NCBI RefSeq assembly: GCF_022867805.1
Contig: NZ_JALIFO010000016.1
Location: forward strand, 1-64,000
DNA: 64,000 nt
Reading direction: 5' to 3'
From: Cuneatibacter sp. NSJ-177
Lineage (GTDB): Bacteria > Bacillota > Clostridia > Lachnospirales > Lachnospiraceae
A model generated the notes under the pieces. That model made no database searches, had not been told where the DNA came from, and was given only the letters and a program-made list of their open reading frames with translations. A program made the position numbers and the translations under genes. This document shows positions 27,874 to 34,479 of the stretch, in pieces; position 1 is the stretch's first letter, and each line of letters begins with the position of its first letter.

Positions 27874-28583
27874 CCTCCGCCTCCGTAAAGCTCTTTTTCT
27901 TCCTGCATCAGCAGAGCATCATAATCCGTATCTCTTTGATCAAAGTTGTGAAATCGGTTTGGGGCCTGGGATGATTTCACATGGATCTGTTCCCCCTTCT
28001 CCCAAGTTCGGACACATGCCCTCCAATCCTGCATTTTATTCTTTCCGACCATCCAACCCTTTGAGGCGTAAAAGTCCACAAACCGCTCTGCATCCACTCG
28101 GTTTCCTCTCTTCTCACAGTAGGCACGAACTTCCACAACGGACGGAGGACGGAAACTTTCTTTCTCTTCTTTCTTTTTTGTTTCGTTTATGTTTCTGTTT
28201 ATTAATACCGACACTTTGTCCGACATACTGCACGACGCCTTGTCCGACACTGGAACGACACTTTGTCCGACATTCTGTGCGACATTTTCAACATTCATTT
28301 TGTCGCACAGAGAAATTATCTGATACATTGCCGCCCTGTTTCCGCTCCTTTTTTTCCAGATAATCCTGCCGCTTTGTTCCAGATGATTTCTCGCCCTCTC
28401 AATCGCTTTCGCGTTAAGCCCCGTCTTCATCGACAGAACCGATGTAGCTACCGTAAACTCTTGCTGCCAACCGGTTTTATTCGCTATGTGCATCAAACCA
28501 TGCCATAATACGATTGCCGGTGAGGGCAGCGGATTTATTTCGAGCCAATCATAAAACGCTTTCATCTCCGCGATATAGTTCAT
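27870..28583 (-). CDS. Phage replication initiator / DnaD-like protein
   Basis: ATG 28583 overlaps the TGA of the gene before it and follows GAGGGG (237 aa). The N-terminal 90 residues are a winged-helix domain (SVLSMKTGLNAKAIERARNH, then LEQSGRI), a variable Ser/Lys/Glu-rich linker follows, and the C-terminal part contains FVDFYASKGWMVGKNKMQDW with an aromatic end, as in phage replisome organisers. Such proteins open the phage origin and recruit the helicase. No helicase or primase is visible in the window, so host enzymes are probably recruited. Confidence 0.75.
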   Translation of the reverse strand: MNYIAEMKAFYDWLEINPLPSPAIVLWHGLMHIANKTGWQQEFTVATSVLSMKTGLNAKAIERARNHLEQSGRIIWKKRSGNRAAMYQIISLCDKMNVENVAQNVGQSVVPVSDKASCSMSDKVSVLINRNINETKKKEEKESFRPPSVVEVRAYCEKRGNRVDAERFVDFYASKGWMVGKNKMQDWRACVRTWEKGEQIHVKSSQAPNRFHNFDQRDTDYDALLMQEEKELYGGGG

Positions 28584-28942
28584 AACCACCCCTCATCAAA
28601 TAAATTCAACTGAATTGGTTCCATTGAAAATATCCGTCTTCCTTTTTTGCCCTCCATTCCATCGCACTTTTCATTGATCTTCCTTGCCTTCGACCTTTCT
28701 TTCGCAAGATAAGCCTCATAATAAGGGCGGTCTTCCGGAAATTCTGGGATGAAATAACCTCTTCCCCTCACGCCGGCAATGATGATCGCTATCCCGTTTG
28801 CATTGATATGCTCCACATAATCTCGATAAACACGCTCATTGATCCCGATTTGATCCGCTATCCGATAACGGTCTTTCGCATTCCGGCTTCCCTTCGGCGT
28901 ACACTGCAAAACTCGACTAATCATATACGGATGAAACGACAT
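28580..28942 (-). CDS. Phage replication-associated protein with C-terminal clamp-binding motif
   Basis: This is a 120-residue protein. Residues 15-65 (RNAKDRYRIADQIGINERVY followed by RDYVEHIN) look like a winged helix-turn-helix. The C-terminus carries QLNLF at residues 111-115, which fits the QLxLF pentapeptide used to bind the bacterial sliding clamp DnaN. It is translationally coupled to the replication initiator gene. I infer a role in recruiting, or interfering with, host replication machinery. Confidence 0.65.
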   Translation of the reverse strand: MSFHPYMISRVLQCTPKGSRNAKDRYRIADQIGINERVYRDYVEHINANGIAIIIAGVRGRGYFIPEFPEDRPYYEAYLAKERSKARKINEKCDGMEGKKGRRIFSMEPIQLNLFDEGWL

Positions 28943-28943
28943 G

Positions 28944-29282
28944 CTATTTCCTCCATTCCCGGTAAAAATTCACCCAATCTTCCAAACGCATCGTCACCAG
29001 CGCCTCACAATAATCTTTTCGGTGAAACACTACCGGGACCTCCCCTTCTCTAACATCCCGCTTCGATTGATCCAGCGCACCATAGATTCCACCTTTTAGG
29101 CGGTCCCGATACACTTTGCACTCCACATGAAGGCCCGGTAGTCCAACGATATCCGCATCCCCGTTCGCTCCACAGTATTGCTGCCCTCTCCGGCAGTCTT
29201 TAAAACCAAAGTCCCGCATCATCTGAGCAAACTTTCTCTCTCCGTTCGCACCTTTTTGCCTGCTGTTGACCAAATATCTCAC
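28944..29282 (-). CDS. PD-(D/E)XK nuclease, Holliday-junction-resolvase-like
   Basis: The protein of about 112 residues has the arrangement of small archaeal-type resolvases and VRR nucleases: KGANGERKFAQMMRDFG at the N-terminus, then GDADIVGLPGLHVECK with the Asp, Glu and Lys of a PD-(D/E)XK site. It probably resolves recombination or replication intermediates before packaging. The start may be GTG 29282 or a TTG nine bases later that is better placed behind GGGGTGAG. It overlaps the HNH-like gene by 83 bases in another frame. Confidence 0.75.
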   Translation of the reverse strand: MRYLVNSRQKGANGERKFAQMMRDFGFKDCRRGQQYCGANGDADIVGLPGLHVECKVYRDRLKGGIYGALDQSKRDVREGEVPVVFHRKDYCEALVTMRLEDWVNFYREWRK

Positions 29283-29610
29283 CCCACTTGTTATAGATCA
29301 GATCATCTTCATTCCAGCCTGGGTATCGTTCCATAAGATATCCCTTAAATAGTTCCATCATTTCTTTCTGCTTTCCACCCACATCAAAATCCATCATAGT
29401 ATGATGATACCGGCATCCAATGGCACCATTTTGAACAATTCCAAGACCGCCTCTGCTTCTCCGTATGTAGTGCATGGCGTCAAAGATATACTGCGGTTCT
29501 GCCGGGAGGTTATAACCCATTCGGCAGAATATACAGCCATTATCCCTTTCCATCAGAGCCTTCTTAATTTTTTTCATATCACACGCCTTAGTCCGCTTGC
29601 TCTTTTTCAT
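29200..29610 (-). CDS. HNH-like / zinc-binding phage protein
   Basis: The 136-residue protein has ERDNGCIFC, then DAMHYIRRSRGGLG, then GAIGCRYHHTMMD, in the order expected for a zinc-stabilised HNH fold with paired cysteines. It could be an HNH nuclease or a derived recombination factor of the NinG-like type. Position among NinB-like, SSB and resolvase-like genes supports a recombination role. The catalytic His is not certain. Confidence 0.6.
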   Translation of the reverse strand: MKKSKRTKACDMKKIKKALMERDNGCIFCRMGYNLPAEPQYIFDAMHYIRRSRGGLGIVQNGAIGCRYHHTMMDFDVGGKQKEMMELFKGYLMERYPGWNEDDLIYNKWGEIFGQQQAKRCERREKVCSDDAGLWF

Positions 29611-30178
29611 GAATCCTCATTGCCTCCAGCATTTCTTCGATGTCCGAAGGAGTGGCCGTCTCAATCCCCAGATCGTTAGCATCTACCACTGTGCCGTTGA
29701 TCAAGTCAGCCATCTGTTTACTGTCATAACAGGACGATCCGTAATAACAGTGGAATATCGTCTGTTCTTTTTCCTTACCGGCGTAAGATATCTTGACCTC
29801 ATCCACTTCCTCTACCGCGCGATAGACTTTTTCCAGTTCCGGTTTCATCTCCCGCCGACATCCAATCGTTGTAAAAACTCCATACTCCTTTAATTTCATG
29901 AGATATATGTCCCATTTGGTGTATTGCACGCCTGCGTCTGCATCCGTCATTGCTTTGGCGATCTCATCAGCCAGCTGCCAAAAATAGTTATTTGCATCCA
30001 GGCTCCGCTTTTTACGATATTTTTTGATCTGGATCGCCAGCCGGTTCCCAGCCTGATACAGCTTCGTCAGGCCGGGAACCGCATCTGTTCCATCCTCAAT
30101 CACCAGGGAGATTATTGTCTCTCCCGCGATTGATCGAGTGATGTCCTTGATTTTCCCTATCAGCTCCATAGGCGTCAA
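29588..30178 (-). CDS. NinB-like recombination protein
   Basis: This is a 196-residue protein. The segment KKYRKKRSLDANNYFWQLAD matches the hallmark of NinB/Orf-type phage recombination proteins, which bind ssDNA-SSB complexes and assist annealing. A following DIYLMKLKEYGVF stretch and an acidic C-terminus are in keeping. It overlaps the ssb gene by a few bases (ATGA-type coupling). Confidence 0.7.
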   Translation of the reverse strand: MTPMELIGKIKDITRSIAGETIISLVIEDGTDAVPGLTKLYQAGNRLAIQIKKYRKKRSLDANNYFWQLADEIAKAMTDADAGVQYTKWDIYLMKLKEYGVFTTIGCRREMKPELEKVYRAVEEVDEVKISYAGKEKEQTIFHCYYGSSCYDSKQMADLINGTVVDANDLGIETATPSDIEEMLEAMRIHEKEQAD

Positions 30179-30627
30179 TCAAAAGGCAATTTATCATCAT
30201 CGAACCCGTCCGGTACATTCATAAATCTATCAGGTCCCGTCGCAAAACCATGATACTGCTCTCGCCTTTGATCATCATCTTCCAGAACGCCACCGGAATC
30301 CGCCTTTTTGCTCTCAGCAAACTCTATTTCCTCCGCAATCACCTGGAAGCTGTAAACCATAGTCCCGTTCTTGTCCGTGTAATTGTTGTTCTGGATCCGT
30401 CCAGTTAGCAGAATCTTCGTTCCCTGCTTTAAATACTTCTCTACAAACTCTGCCTGCTTACCAAATGCGGTGCAGCTAAAAAAGTCCGCATTTGCAGTAT
30501 CGCTTGCCCGCTTAAACCGCCTGTCCACGGCAAGGCTAAACCGGGCGACTGCTGCCTGGTTTTCTCCCTGCCCGTAACGAATCTCCGGATCCCGCGTAAG
30601 ACGGCCCATCAAAAACAACTTATTCAT
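30175..30627 (-). CDS. ssb: Single-stranded DNA-binding protein
   Basis: The 150-residue protein has a complete OB fold (MNKLFLMGRLTRDPEIRY, then FSLAVDRRFKRA, FFSCTAFGKQAEFVEKYLKQ, GRIQNNNY) and ends in the acidic tail DDDKLPFD, which binds partner proteins. Length and tail are typical of phage and plasmid SSBs. It overlaps the annealing-protein gene by four bases, forming a recombination module with the NinB-like gene. Confidence 0.95.
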   Translation of the reverse strand: MNKLFLMGRLTRDPEIRYGQGENQAAVARFSLAVDRRFKRASDTANADFFSCTAFGKQAEFVEKYLKQGTKILLTGRIQNNNYTDKNGTMVYSFQVIAEEIEFAESKKADSGGVLEDDDQRREQYHGFATGPDRFMNVPDGFDDDKLPFD

Positions 30628-31247
30628 GCAATCCCCCTCTTCTTTTTCTCCGCGTCAAACTTCTCCATCGCCACCTTGAATTCCTGTGTGCCGATTTCAT
30701 CCCAGGATCGTACGCCGAGATTATAAAACAACTGCTTTTCTGTGATTCCTAAAGACTCCATCGCTTTCTGAATCGTCGATATCATTACCCCGGATGCTGG
30801 AGGATTAGTTTCCTGTTCTGAATATTTAGTCTGATCCTTATTCCAGTACACATCCGCACCGATCCCCAGGCTCTTACAAGCTACGCTAATCGCATCCGTA
30901 TAGGCCATCTTATAAGCCTCATCTGATGTTGCTGGGCTACCCTTAAACAGATTCACGAACGCAGAACCGCCCGTCCCCTGAATCGGCTTTGACCACTCTC
31001 CGCCCCACTTCACGTACAGGTTGATATTGCAGAAGGCAGCCACCTTCCCGTCTTCCCCCGCCTCCAGCCACTGCTTCGTGATCTCTGAATACCATCCAAA
31101 TCCGCAAGGCCCAAACTGCTCCGTCAAGGTCTTAATTCTCCACATGGGGTTAATATCCGTAAAACCCTTGATATTCCCCGCCTGGATCATCTTCTTCGCT
31201 TCCTCCGGAACCTCACGGACCGAATTATAAATCTTCAGATTGTCCAT
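30624..31247 (-). CDS. Rad52-superfamily ssDNA annealing protein (Sak/DUF1071-like)
   Basis: ATG 31247 behind GGAGGATACAG gives 207 residues. The core reads FTDINPMWRIKTLTEQFGPC, then WYSEITKQWLEAGED, and GSPATSDEAYKMAYTDAISV followed by ACKSLGIGADVYW, the signature of the DUF1071/Sak-like branch of phage recombinases. These anneal complementary single strands in phage replication and recombination. The adjacent ssb gene is the usual partner. The C-terminal 50 residues look like a small independent helical domain. Confidence 0.85.
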   Translation of the reverse strand: MDNLKIYNSVREVPEEAKKMIQAGNIKGFTDINPMWRIKTLTEQFGPCGFGWYSEITKQWLEAGEDGKVAAFCNINLYVKWGGEWSKPIQGTGGSAFVNLFKGSPATSDEAYKMAYTDAISVACKSLGIGADVYWNKDQTKYSEQETNPPASGVMISTIQKAMESLGITEKQLFYNLGVRSWDEIGTQEFKVAMEKFDAEKKKRGIA

Positions 31248-31428
31248 CTGTATCCTCCATAACATTTTTCCATTCTGAATTCCCGAACCACCAGTCGATC
31301 AGCTCTTTCCTCTGCTCCTCGTCCGCCATCCGCAGACGTTCCATCGCAAAAGCAAAAGCCTTTTCCACAGGGACAAATGTCCCGTAGTCTTCTACTCCGA
31401 CACACTGATAACCGATTATCTCATTCAT
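31225..31428 (-). CDS. Small phage protein (67 aa)
   Basis: I chose ATG 31428, which has GGAG nine bases upstream and overlaps the end of the previous micro-gene. A longer reading from 31542 would lie on top of that gene and is not supported. The protein (MNEIIGYQCVGVEDYG and so on) is acidic, with a helical middle and WWFGNSEW near the end. No family was recognised. It is part of the tightly packed early operon. Confidence 0.55.
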   Translation of the reverse strand: MNEIIGYQCVGVEDYGTFVPVEKAFAFAMERLRMADEEQRKELIDWWFGNSEWKNVMEDTDGQSEDL

Positions 31429-31597
31429 CGATTTCTTCTCCAAAAAACTCTTCCATTTCAATCTGGCCGAAAATTCGCAAAACAGCTTCGGCTTCTGAGG
31501 AATACATTCGAAAATTTCCTGCCTCCACTGGCTCATGTCCATCAGAGATTTCCATCAGCTTCCGTTTTGCTTTCATCCACATTTTCATATAATCCAT
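31421..31597 (-). CDS. Small phage protein (58 aa)
   Basis: This short gene begins with ATG 31597 behind an excellent CGGAGGAAAATCA site and ends in TGA overlapping the next start. The product begins MDYMKMWMKAKRKLMEI and ends EFFGEEIDE, amphipathic and helical. Strong ribosome site and coupled ends on both sides support it in spite of its size. The function is unknown. Confidence 0.6.
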   Translation of the reverse strand: MDYMKMWMKAKRKLMEISDGHEPVEAGNFRMYSSEAEAVLRIFGQIEMEEFFGEEIDE

Positions 31598-31675
31598 TGA
31601 TTTTCCTCCGATCCTGCCTTATAATAAGGGCATAAGTTATTTCTTAATTGGGTCGCCATGTTGCAGCATGACGGC

Positions 31676-31840
31676 CTATTTTAATACCAGCAACGCAGCC
31701 ATCCCTGGAAGATCGCAGGGAACACGAATAGCTATTGGTCGGAAGCCATCAAATATTAGATGGATTCCCGTCCTTTTTTCCAGCTCATGAATCTCTTTCA
31801 AAGCCATGTCTTCCAGTTCTTTCCCATACATCAGCGTCAC
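31676..31840 (-). CDS. Small phage protein (54 aa)
   Basis: GTG 31840 follows GGGAG at a suitable distance; ATG 31831 is an alternative (51 aa). The product includes YGKELEDMALKEIHELEKR followed by GIHLIFDGFRP, a helix plus a beta hairpin. The start is five bases from the stop of the upstream membrane micro-gene, so it is probably co-translated. No family was recognised. Confidence 0.5.
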   Translation of the reverse strand: MTLMYGKELEDMALKEIHELEKRTGIHLIFDGFRPIAIRVPCDLPGMAALLVLK

Positions 31841-31844
31841 TCTC

Positions 31845-32003
31845 TCATCTCCCTCTGATCAACATCACCGTGTTGACACCGAAGAACACCATCCCCAATC
31901 CCAGAATCGCCGGTGTACTCCGATGGGCCAGCACTAGTAGGACCATAATCCACCCCATCAAATAAACCGGGACAAGTAGCGTCCCCTTTCCTTTACACTT
32001 CAT
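31845..32003 (-). CDS. Small two-helix membrane protein (52 aa)
   Basis: ATG 32003 follows AAAGGAGAAGACAAA. The 52-residue product has a basic N-terminus (MKCKGKG) and two hydrophobic segments: LLVPVYLMGWIMVLLVLA, and ILGLGMVFFGVNTVMLI after a short HRSTPA loop. It is a membrane protein of the early phage operon. Similar micro-proteins can affect host membrane or superinfection, but nothing here proves a role. Confidence 0.6.
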   Translation of the reverse strand: MKCKGKGTLLVPVYLMGWIMVLLVLAHRSTPAILGLGMVFFGVNTVMLIRGR

Positions 32004-32021
32004 TTTGTCTTCTCCTTTTAT

Positions 32022-32258
32022 CTACCAAACTGCCGCCTTTTCCTCGTCGGAAAATTTTAGAACATCAAATATTCTAAGTAACTCGTCCCGATCAAAATCA
32101 TCAGGATTGTTGATTTTTGCGCAGAGAGTCGAATATGGCATATAAATCTGAGCTGCCAGCTTCTGCCGGCTCTTTCCATACCGAATCAACTTACCTGCGA
32201 TAAGAGCTTGGAGCTCCGTATTTTTCTTCTGACTATCTGTTAAGGCTAATTTCGGCAT
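32022..32258 (-). CDS. Small helix-turn-helix-like phage regulator
   Basis: The 78-residue protein contains KSRQKLAAQIYMPYSTLCAK, then INNPDDFDRDELLRIFDVL, which fits a Cro/XRE-type five-helix fold with the recognition helix at MPYSTLCAKI. It is the third gene from the early promoter. It may be an auxiliary repressor or activator of the early operon. Confidence 0.65.
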   Translation of the reverse strand: MPKLALTDSQKKNTELQALIAGKLIRYGKSRQKLAAQIYMPYSTLCAKINNPDDFDRDELLRIFDVLKFSDEEKAAVW

Positions 32259-32273
32259 CTCTTCATTTCCTTC

Positions 32274-32657
32274 CTATCTTCCTTTGTCGGATTCTGCCAA
32301 CAACTTCTCAATGGATACACCCGAAATTTCCAACTTAGGGAAATCAGTAATCTTTAAATGGTTTATCGTGTAATCTTTTACGTTATAACCCTTTTCAGGA
32401 TCATAAGTATCAAAGATGAGCATCCAATAATACTCTCTTTCTCTATGAAAACTTGTTGGTATCATATCAAGGATAAAAAAGCTGTAATCCTCCCCATACT
32501 CATCAAAATCCTTTTGCATGAGTTTATTCTTATGGGCATGTCTACGGAGTAAATTTAAATGGCTTTTTATCCTGTGATGCCCTCTTCCGGTAGAACCAAT
32601 GTAGATACGCTTTGTGACGTTATGCTGTATGGCATATACAATCTTTGAATTTTCCAA
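32274..32657 (-). CDS. GIY-YIG nuclease
   Basis: This is a 127-residue protein with the two GIY-YIG strands VYAIQH (residues 7-12) and RIYIGST (17-23), followed by RIKSHLNLLRRHAHKNKLMQ and later EREYYWMLIFDTYD, with the catalytic Arg and Glu placed as in the family. The start is TTG 32657. Phage GIY-YIG proteins are often free-standing homing endonucleases. Its position between two regulator genes, rather than inside an intron, agrees with a mobile or accessory nuclease. Confidence 0.8.
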   Translation of the reverse strand: MENSKIVYAIQHNVTKRIYIGSTGRGHHRIKSHLNLLRRHAHKNKLMQKDFDEYGEDYSFFILDMIPTSFHREREYYWMLIFDTYDPEKGYNVKDYTINHLKITDFPKLEISGVSIEKLLAESDKGR

Positions 32658-32686
32658 GCCTTCACACGTCCTTTCAACTCTTTGAT

Positions 32687-32890
32687 TTACACCTCCTTAT
32701 TATCACCAATCCACTTTGCCAAAGGGATTCCTGTGGCTTCCTGAATTTTTTGTAACGTTGCGAGTGTTGGCTTTGAAGAGTCATCTTTCCAACGTCCCAC
32801 TGTTCCGTTCCCAATATCACATTTTTTTTCAAATGCGCTTACTGAGAGCTCATTTTCTTTGCAGTATGCAAGAACATTCGCGTAAATCAA
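32687..32890 (-). CDS. Cro-like XRE repressor
   Basis: This is a 67-residue XRE-family protein: LAYCKENELSVSAFEKKCDI, then GNGTVGRWKDDSSKP, then LATLQKIQEATGIPLAKW. It is the first gene transcribed from the consensus leftward early promoter, opposite to the repressor gene, which is the position of Cro. Five copies of a 14-bp palindrome between the two genes are the likely binding sites. A GGAGGTGATAA site precedes the ATG. Confidence 0.8.
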   Translation of the reverse strand: MIYANVLAYCKENELSVSAFEKKCDIGNGTVGRWKDDSSKPTLATLQKIQEATGIPLAKWIGDNKEV

Positions 32891-32931
32891 ATTATCACCT
32901 CCTTAAAGTAATCGATTTAGAGAAAAGCCTA

Positions 32932-32960
32932 TTGACTTTTTTTAGAGAATAATCTAAAAT
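32932..32960 (+). promoter_or_regulatory. Candidate repressor promoter (rightward)
   Basis: TTGACT (32932-32937), 17 bases, then TAAAAT (32955-32960). Operator 32943-32956 covers the spacer. Transcription from here would give a leader of about 135 bases before the repressor start at 33104. Confidence 0.6.
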
Positions 32961-33032
32961 AGGAATTGTCTAGAAACCAATTTAAAAGTACTCTTTTTAT
33001 TTTGTTTTAGGTTTTTCTCTAATTACAAGTTC

Positions 33033-33061
33033 ATTATATAGAGTTTCCTCTAAATTGTCAA
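33033..33061 (-). promoter_or_regulatory. Leftward early promoter (perfect sigma-A consensus)
   Basis: On the minus strand TTGACA (33056-33061), 17 bases, then TATAAT (33033-33038). Operator 33039-33052 occupies the spacer almost exactly, so repressor binding should block RNA polymerase. It drives the Cro-like gene and the early operon. Confidence 0.85.
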
Positions 33062-33103
33062 GAGTTTTTTAGGGTTTCCTCTATATTTCTGCGGGGGTAT
33101 TTT

Positions 33104-33523
33104 ATGAGCTCGGTAGATAAAGTAAAAGTGTTATGTAAAGAAAAGAAGATTCCAATTTCAAAACTTGAAAAGGAATTAGGATTTTCAAACGGATATATAG
33201 GGCAGTTAAAAAAAGGAGTGTTTCCTGATGATCGTCTAAAAAAAATAGCAGATTATCTCGGCGTGTCTATTGACTACCTCACAACTGGTGATAAGAACAT
33301 AATTCACTCTGGTCTTACCGCCAAAGACGAAAAGGACATAAAAAAAGACCTCGACAATATTATGGAGAAGATCTCCACTGGAGCCGATGGTCCCGCATCC
33401 TATGATGGGGAAGAACTTTCCCCCGAATCGTTAGAACTGTTTCGTGGCGAGCTAGAGATTGCGCTGAAACGTCTGAAACTAATAAATAAGGAGAAATACA
33501 ATCCTCATAAGAATAAAAAGTAG
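33104..33523 (+). CDS. CI/ImmR-type XRE repressor
   Basis: The 139-residue protein has an N-terminal XRE helix-turn-helix (KKIPISKLEKELGFSNGYIG, then ADYLGVSIDYL) and a mostly helical C-terminal region without a LexA-type Ser-Lys protease. It is followed at once by an ImmA-like metalloprotease gene, the arrangement of ICEBs1/phi105-type switches, in which the repressor is inactivated by proteolysis. It is the likely immunity repressor of the prophage, acting on the five upstream palindromes. Confidence 0.85.
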   Translation: MSSVDKVKVLCKEKKIPISKLEKELGFSNGYIGQLKKGVFPDDRLKKIADYLGVSIDYLTTGDKNIIHSGLTAKDEKDIKKDLDNIMEKISTGADGPASYDGEELSPESLELFRGELEIALKRLKLINKEKYNPHKNKK

Positions 33524-33970
33524 GTGACCGCTGCCTTGCGCGATAAGATAAAGAAAAAAGTTGCGTACTATGTACGAAAATATAATACACGTGATCCGTT
33601 TCGGCTGGCCAATGCCCTAAATGTTGAAGTCCAAATCGGTAATACCGGAAGCTGCTGCGGTTGCTATATGTTTCTGAAAAACCATAGATATATATTCCTT
33701 AACCAGGAATTAGAAGAACAGGAAGCCAATATGGTGCTGGCCCACGAGCTTGGACATGCCGTTATGCACCGAAAGCAAAACTGTTATTTTCTTCGGGAAA
33801 AAACGTTGCTCCTTCCTGGAATTGAACGAGAAGCCAACCTATTCGCAGCAGAGTTGCTAATCCCTGAGGAAACCATTTTGGAGTATCCGGATTACTCCAT
33901 AGAACAATTGGCTCGTTTGTTGGGATATCGGGAACAGTTTGTGAAAATAAAACTACGGAACATGCGTTAA
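33524..33970 (+). CDS. ImmA/IrrE-family metalloprotease (anti-repressor)
   Basis: The 148-residue protein has the zincin motif HELGH (residues 74-78) and a downstream EREANLFAAELLIP segment carrying the third ligand, as in ImmA/IrrE proteins. GTG 33524 directly follows the TAG of the repressor gene. In related elements ImmA cleaves the ImmR repressor after a damage or cell-density signal and so induces the element. The same role is inferred here. Confidence 0.88.
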   Translation: MTAALRDKIKKKVAYYVRKYNTRDPFRLANALNVEVQIGNTGSCCGCYMFLKNHRYIFLNQELEEQEANMVLAHELGHAVMHRKQNCYFLREKTLLLPGIEREANLFAAELLIPEETILEYPDYSIEQLARLLGYREQFVKIKLRNMR

Positions 33971-33985
33971 GTGAGGGGGATTCCT

Positions 33986-34448
33986 ATGGCAAATGAAGAA
34001 AATACAAAATATAAACAATCGGAAAAATCCGTGTCAGTTTTAATGGTAATATTGTCCTTCATCATTGGAGTCTTAATCGTCAACTCCATCTACTTTATAA
34101 TGTTTAACTTCCATACATGGATATTCCAGGCTGCTTCTAGAATCACTCCTTTAAGATGGTTTTTAAATATCTTTTGGTTCATGGATCCAGGACAAAGTGG
34201 CTTTTATACAGTTGCAGCTTCTGCTGGACTTGCTGTTATCTTGACGGTAGTTATCATAAAAAAAAATAAATGCAAAACGTCCTATTCAAGGTGAGAAAGC
34301 TTTAATTGGAGTAGGAATATTTACAATACTGCTCTACCTAGTCGAACTTATAGCCGGTCTTATCATTAACAAAAACTTCGAACTACAGGCCTTGATAATG
34401 ATAATATGTGGAATAGCAATTTTCTTTCTCCGTAAAGCGACTGAGTGA
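33986..34448 (+). pseudogene. Four-helix membrane protein gene with frameshift in an A9 tract
   Basis: From ATG 33986 (after GAGGGGGATTCCT) the frame encodes two membrane segments (VLMVILSFIIGVLIVNSIYF and a second around SAGLAVILTVVII) and then leaves frame at nine A residues (34258-34266), ending at 34294. The +1 frame continues without break as NAKRPIQGEKALIGVG, then ILLYLVELIAGLII and LIMIICGIAIFFLRKATE, to the TGA at 34446-34448. Removal of one A joins the two halves into about 153 residues with four membrane segments. I read this as a homopolymer frameshift: mutation, phase variation or sequencing error. The function is unknown. Confidence 0.75.
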
Positions 34449-34479
34449 GCCCCATATAGCTACTAATGAGGAGAACCCT

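Larger units (their letters stand above)
32918..33083. promoter_or_regulatory. Lysogeny-switch operators: five 14-bp palindromes
   Basis: Five 14-base sites fit TAGRG-N4-YCTA-type palindromes: 32918-32931, 32943-32956, 33008-33021, 33039-33052 and 33070-33083. The best is TAGAGTTTCCTCTA. The last three are spaced exactly 31 bases start to start, about three helical turns, which suits cooperative repressor binding. A weaker sixth site may be at 32971-32984. One site lies in the spacer of each of the two opposing promoters. Confidence 0.8.

Noticed and set aside
31585-31659. 24-codon frame with CPYYK as a gene
   Set aside because: No ribosome site, and it overlaps the start of a better-supported gene. 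Kept only as a possible remnant.
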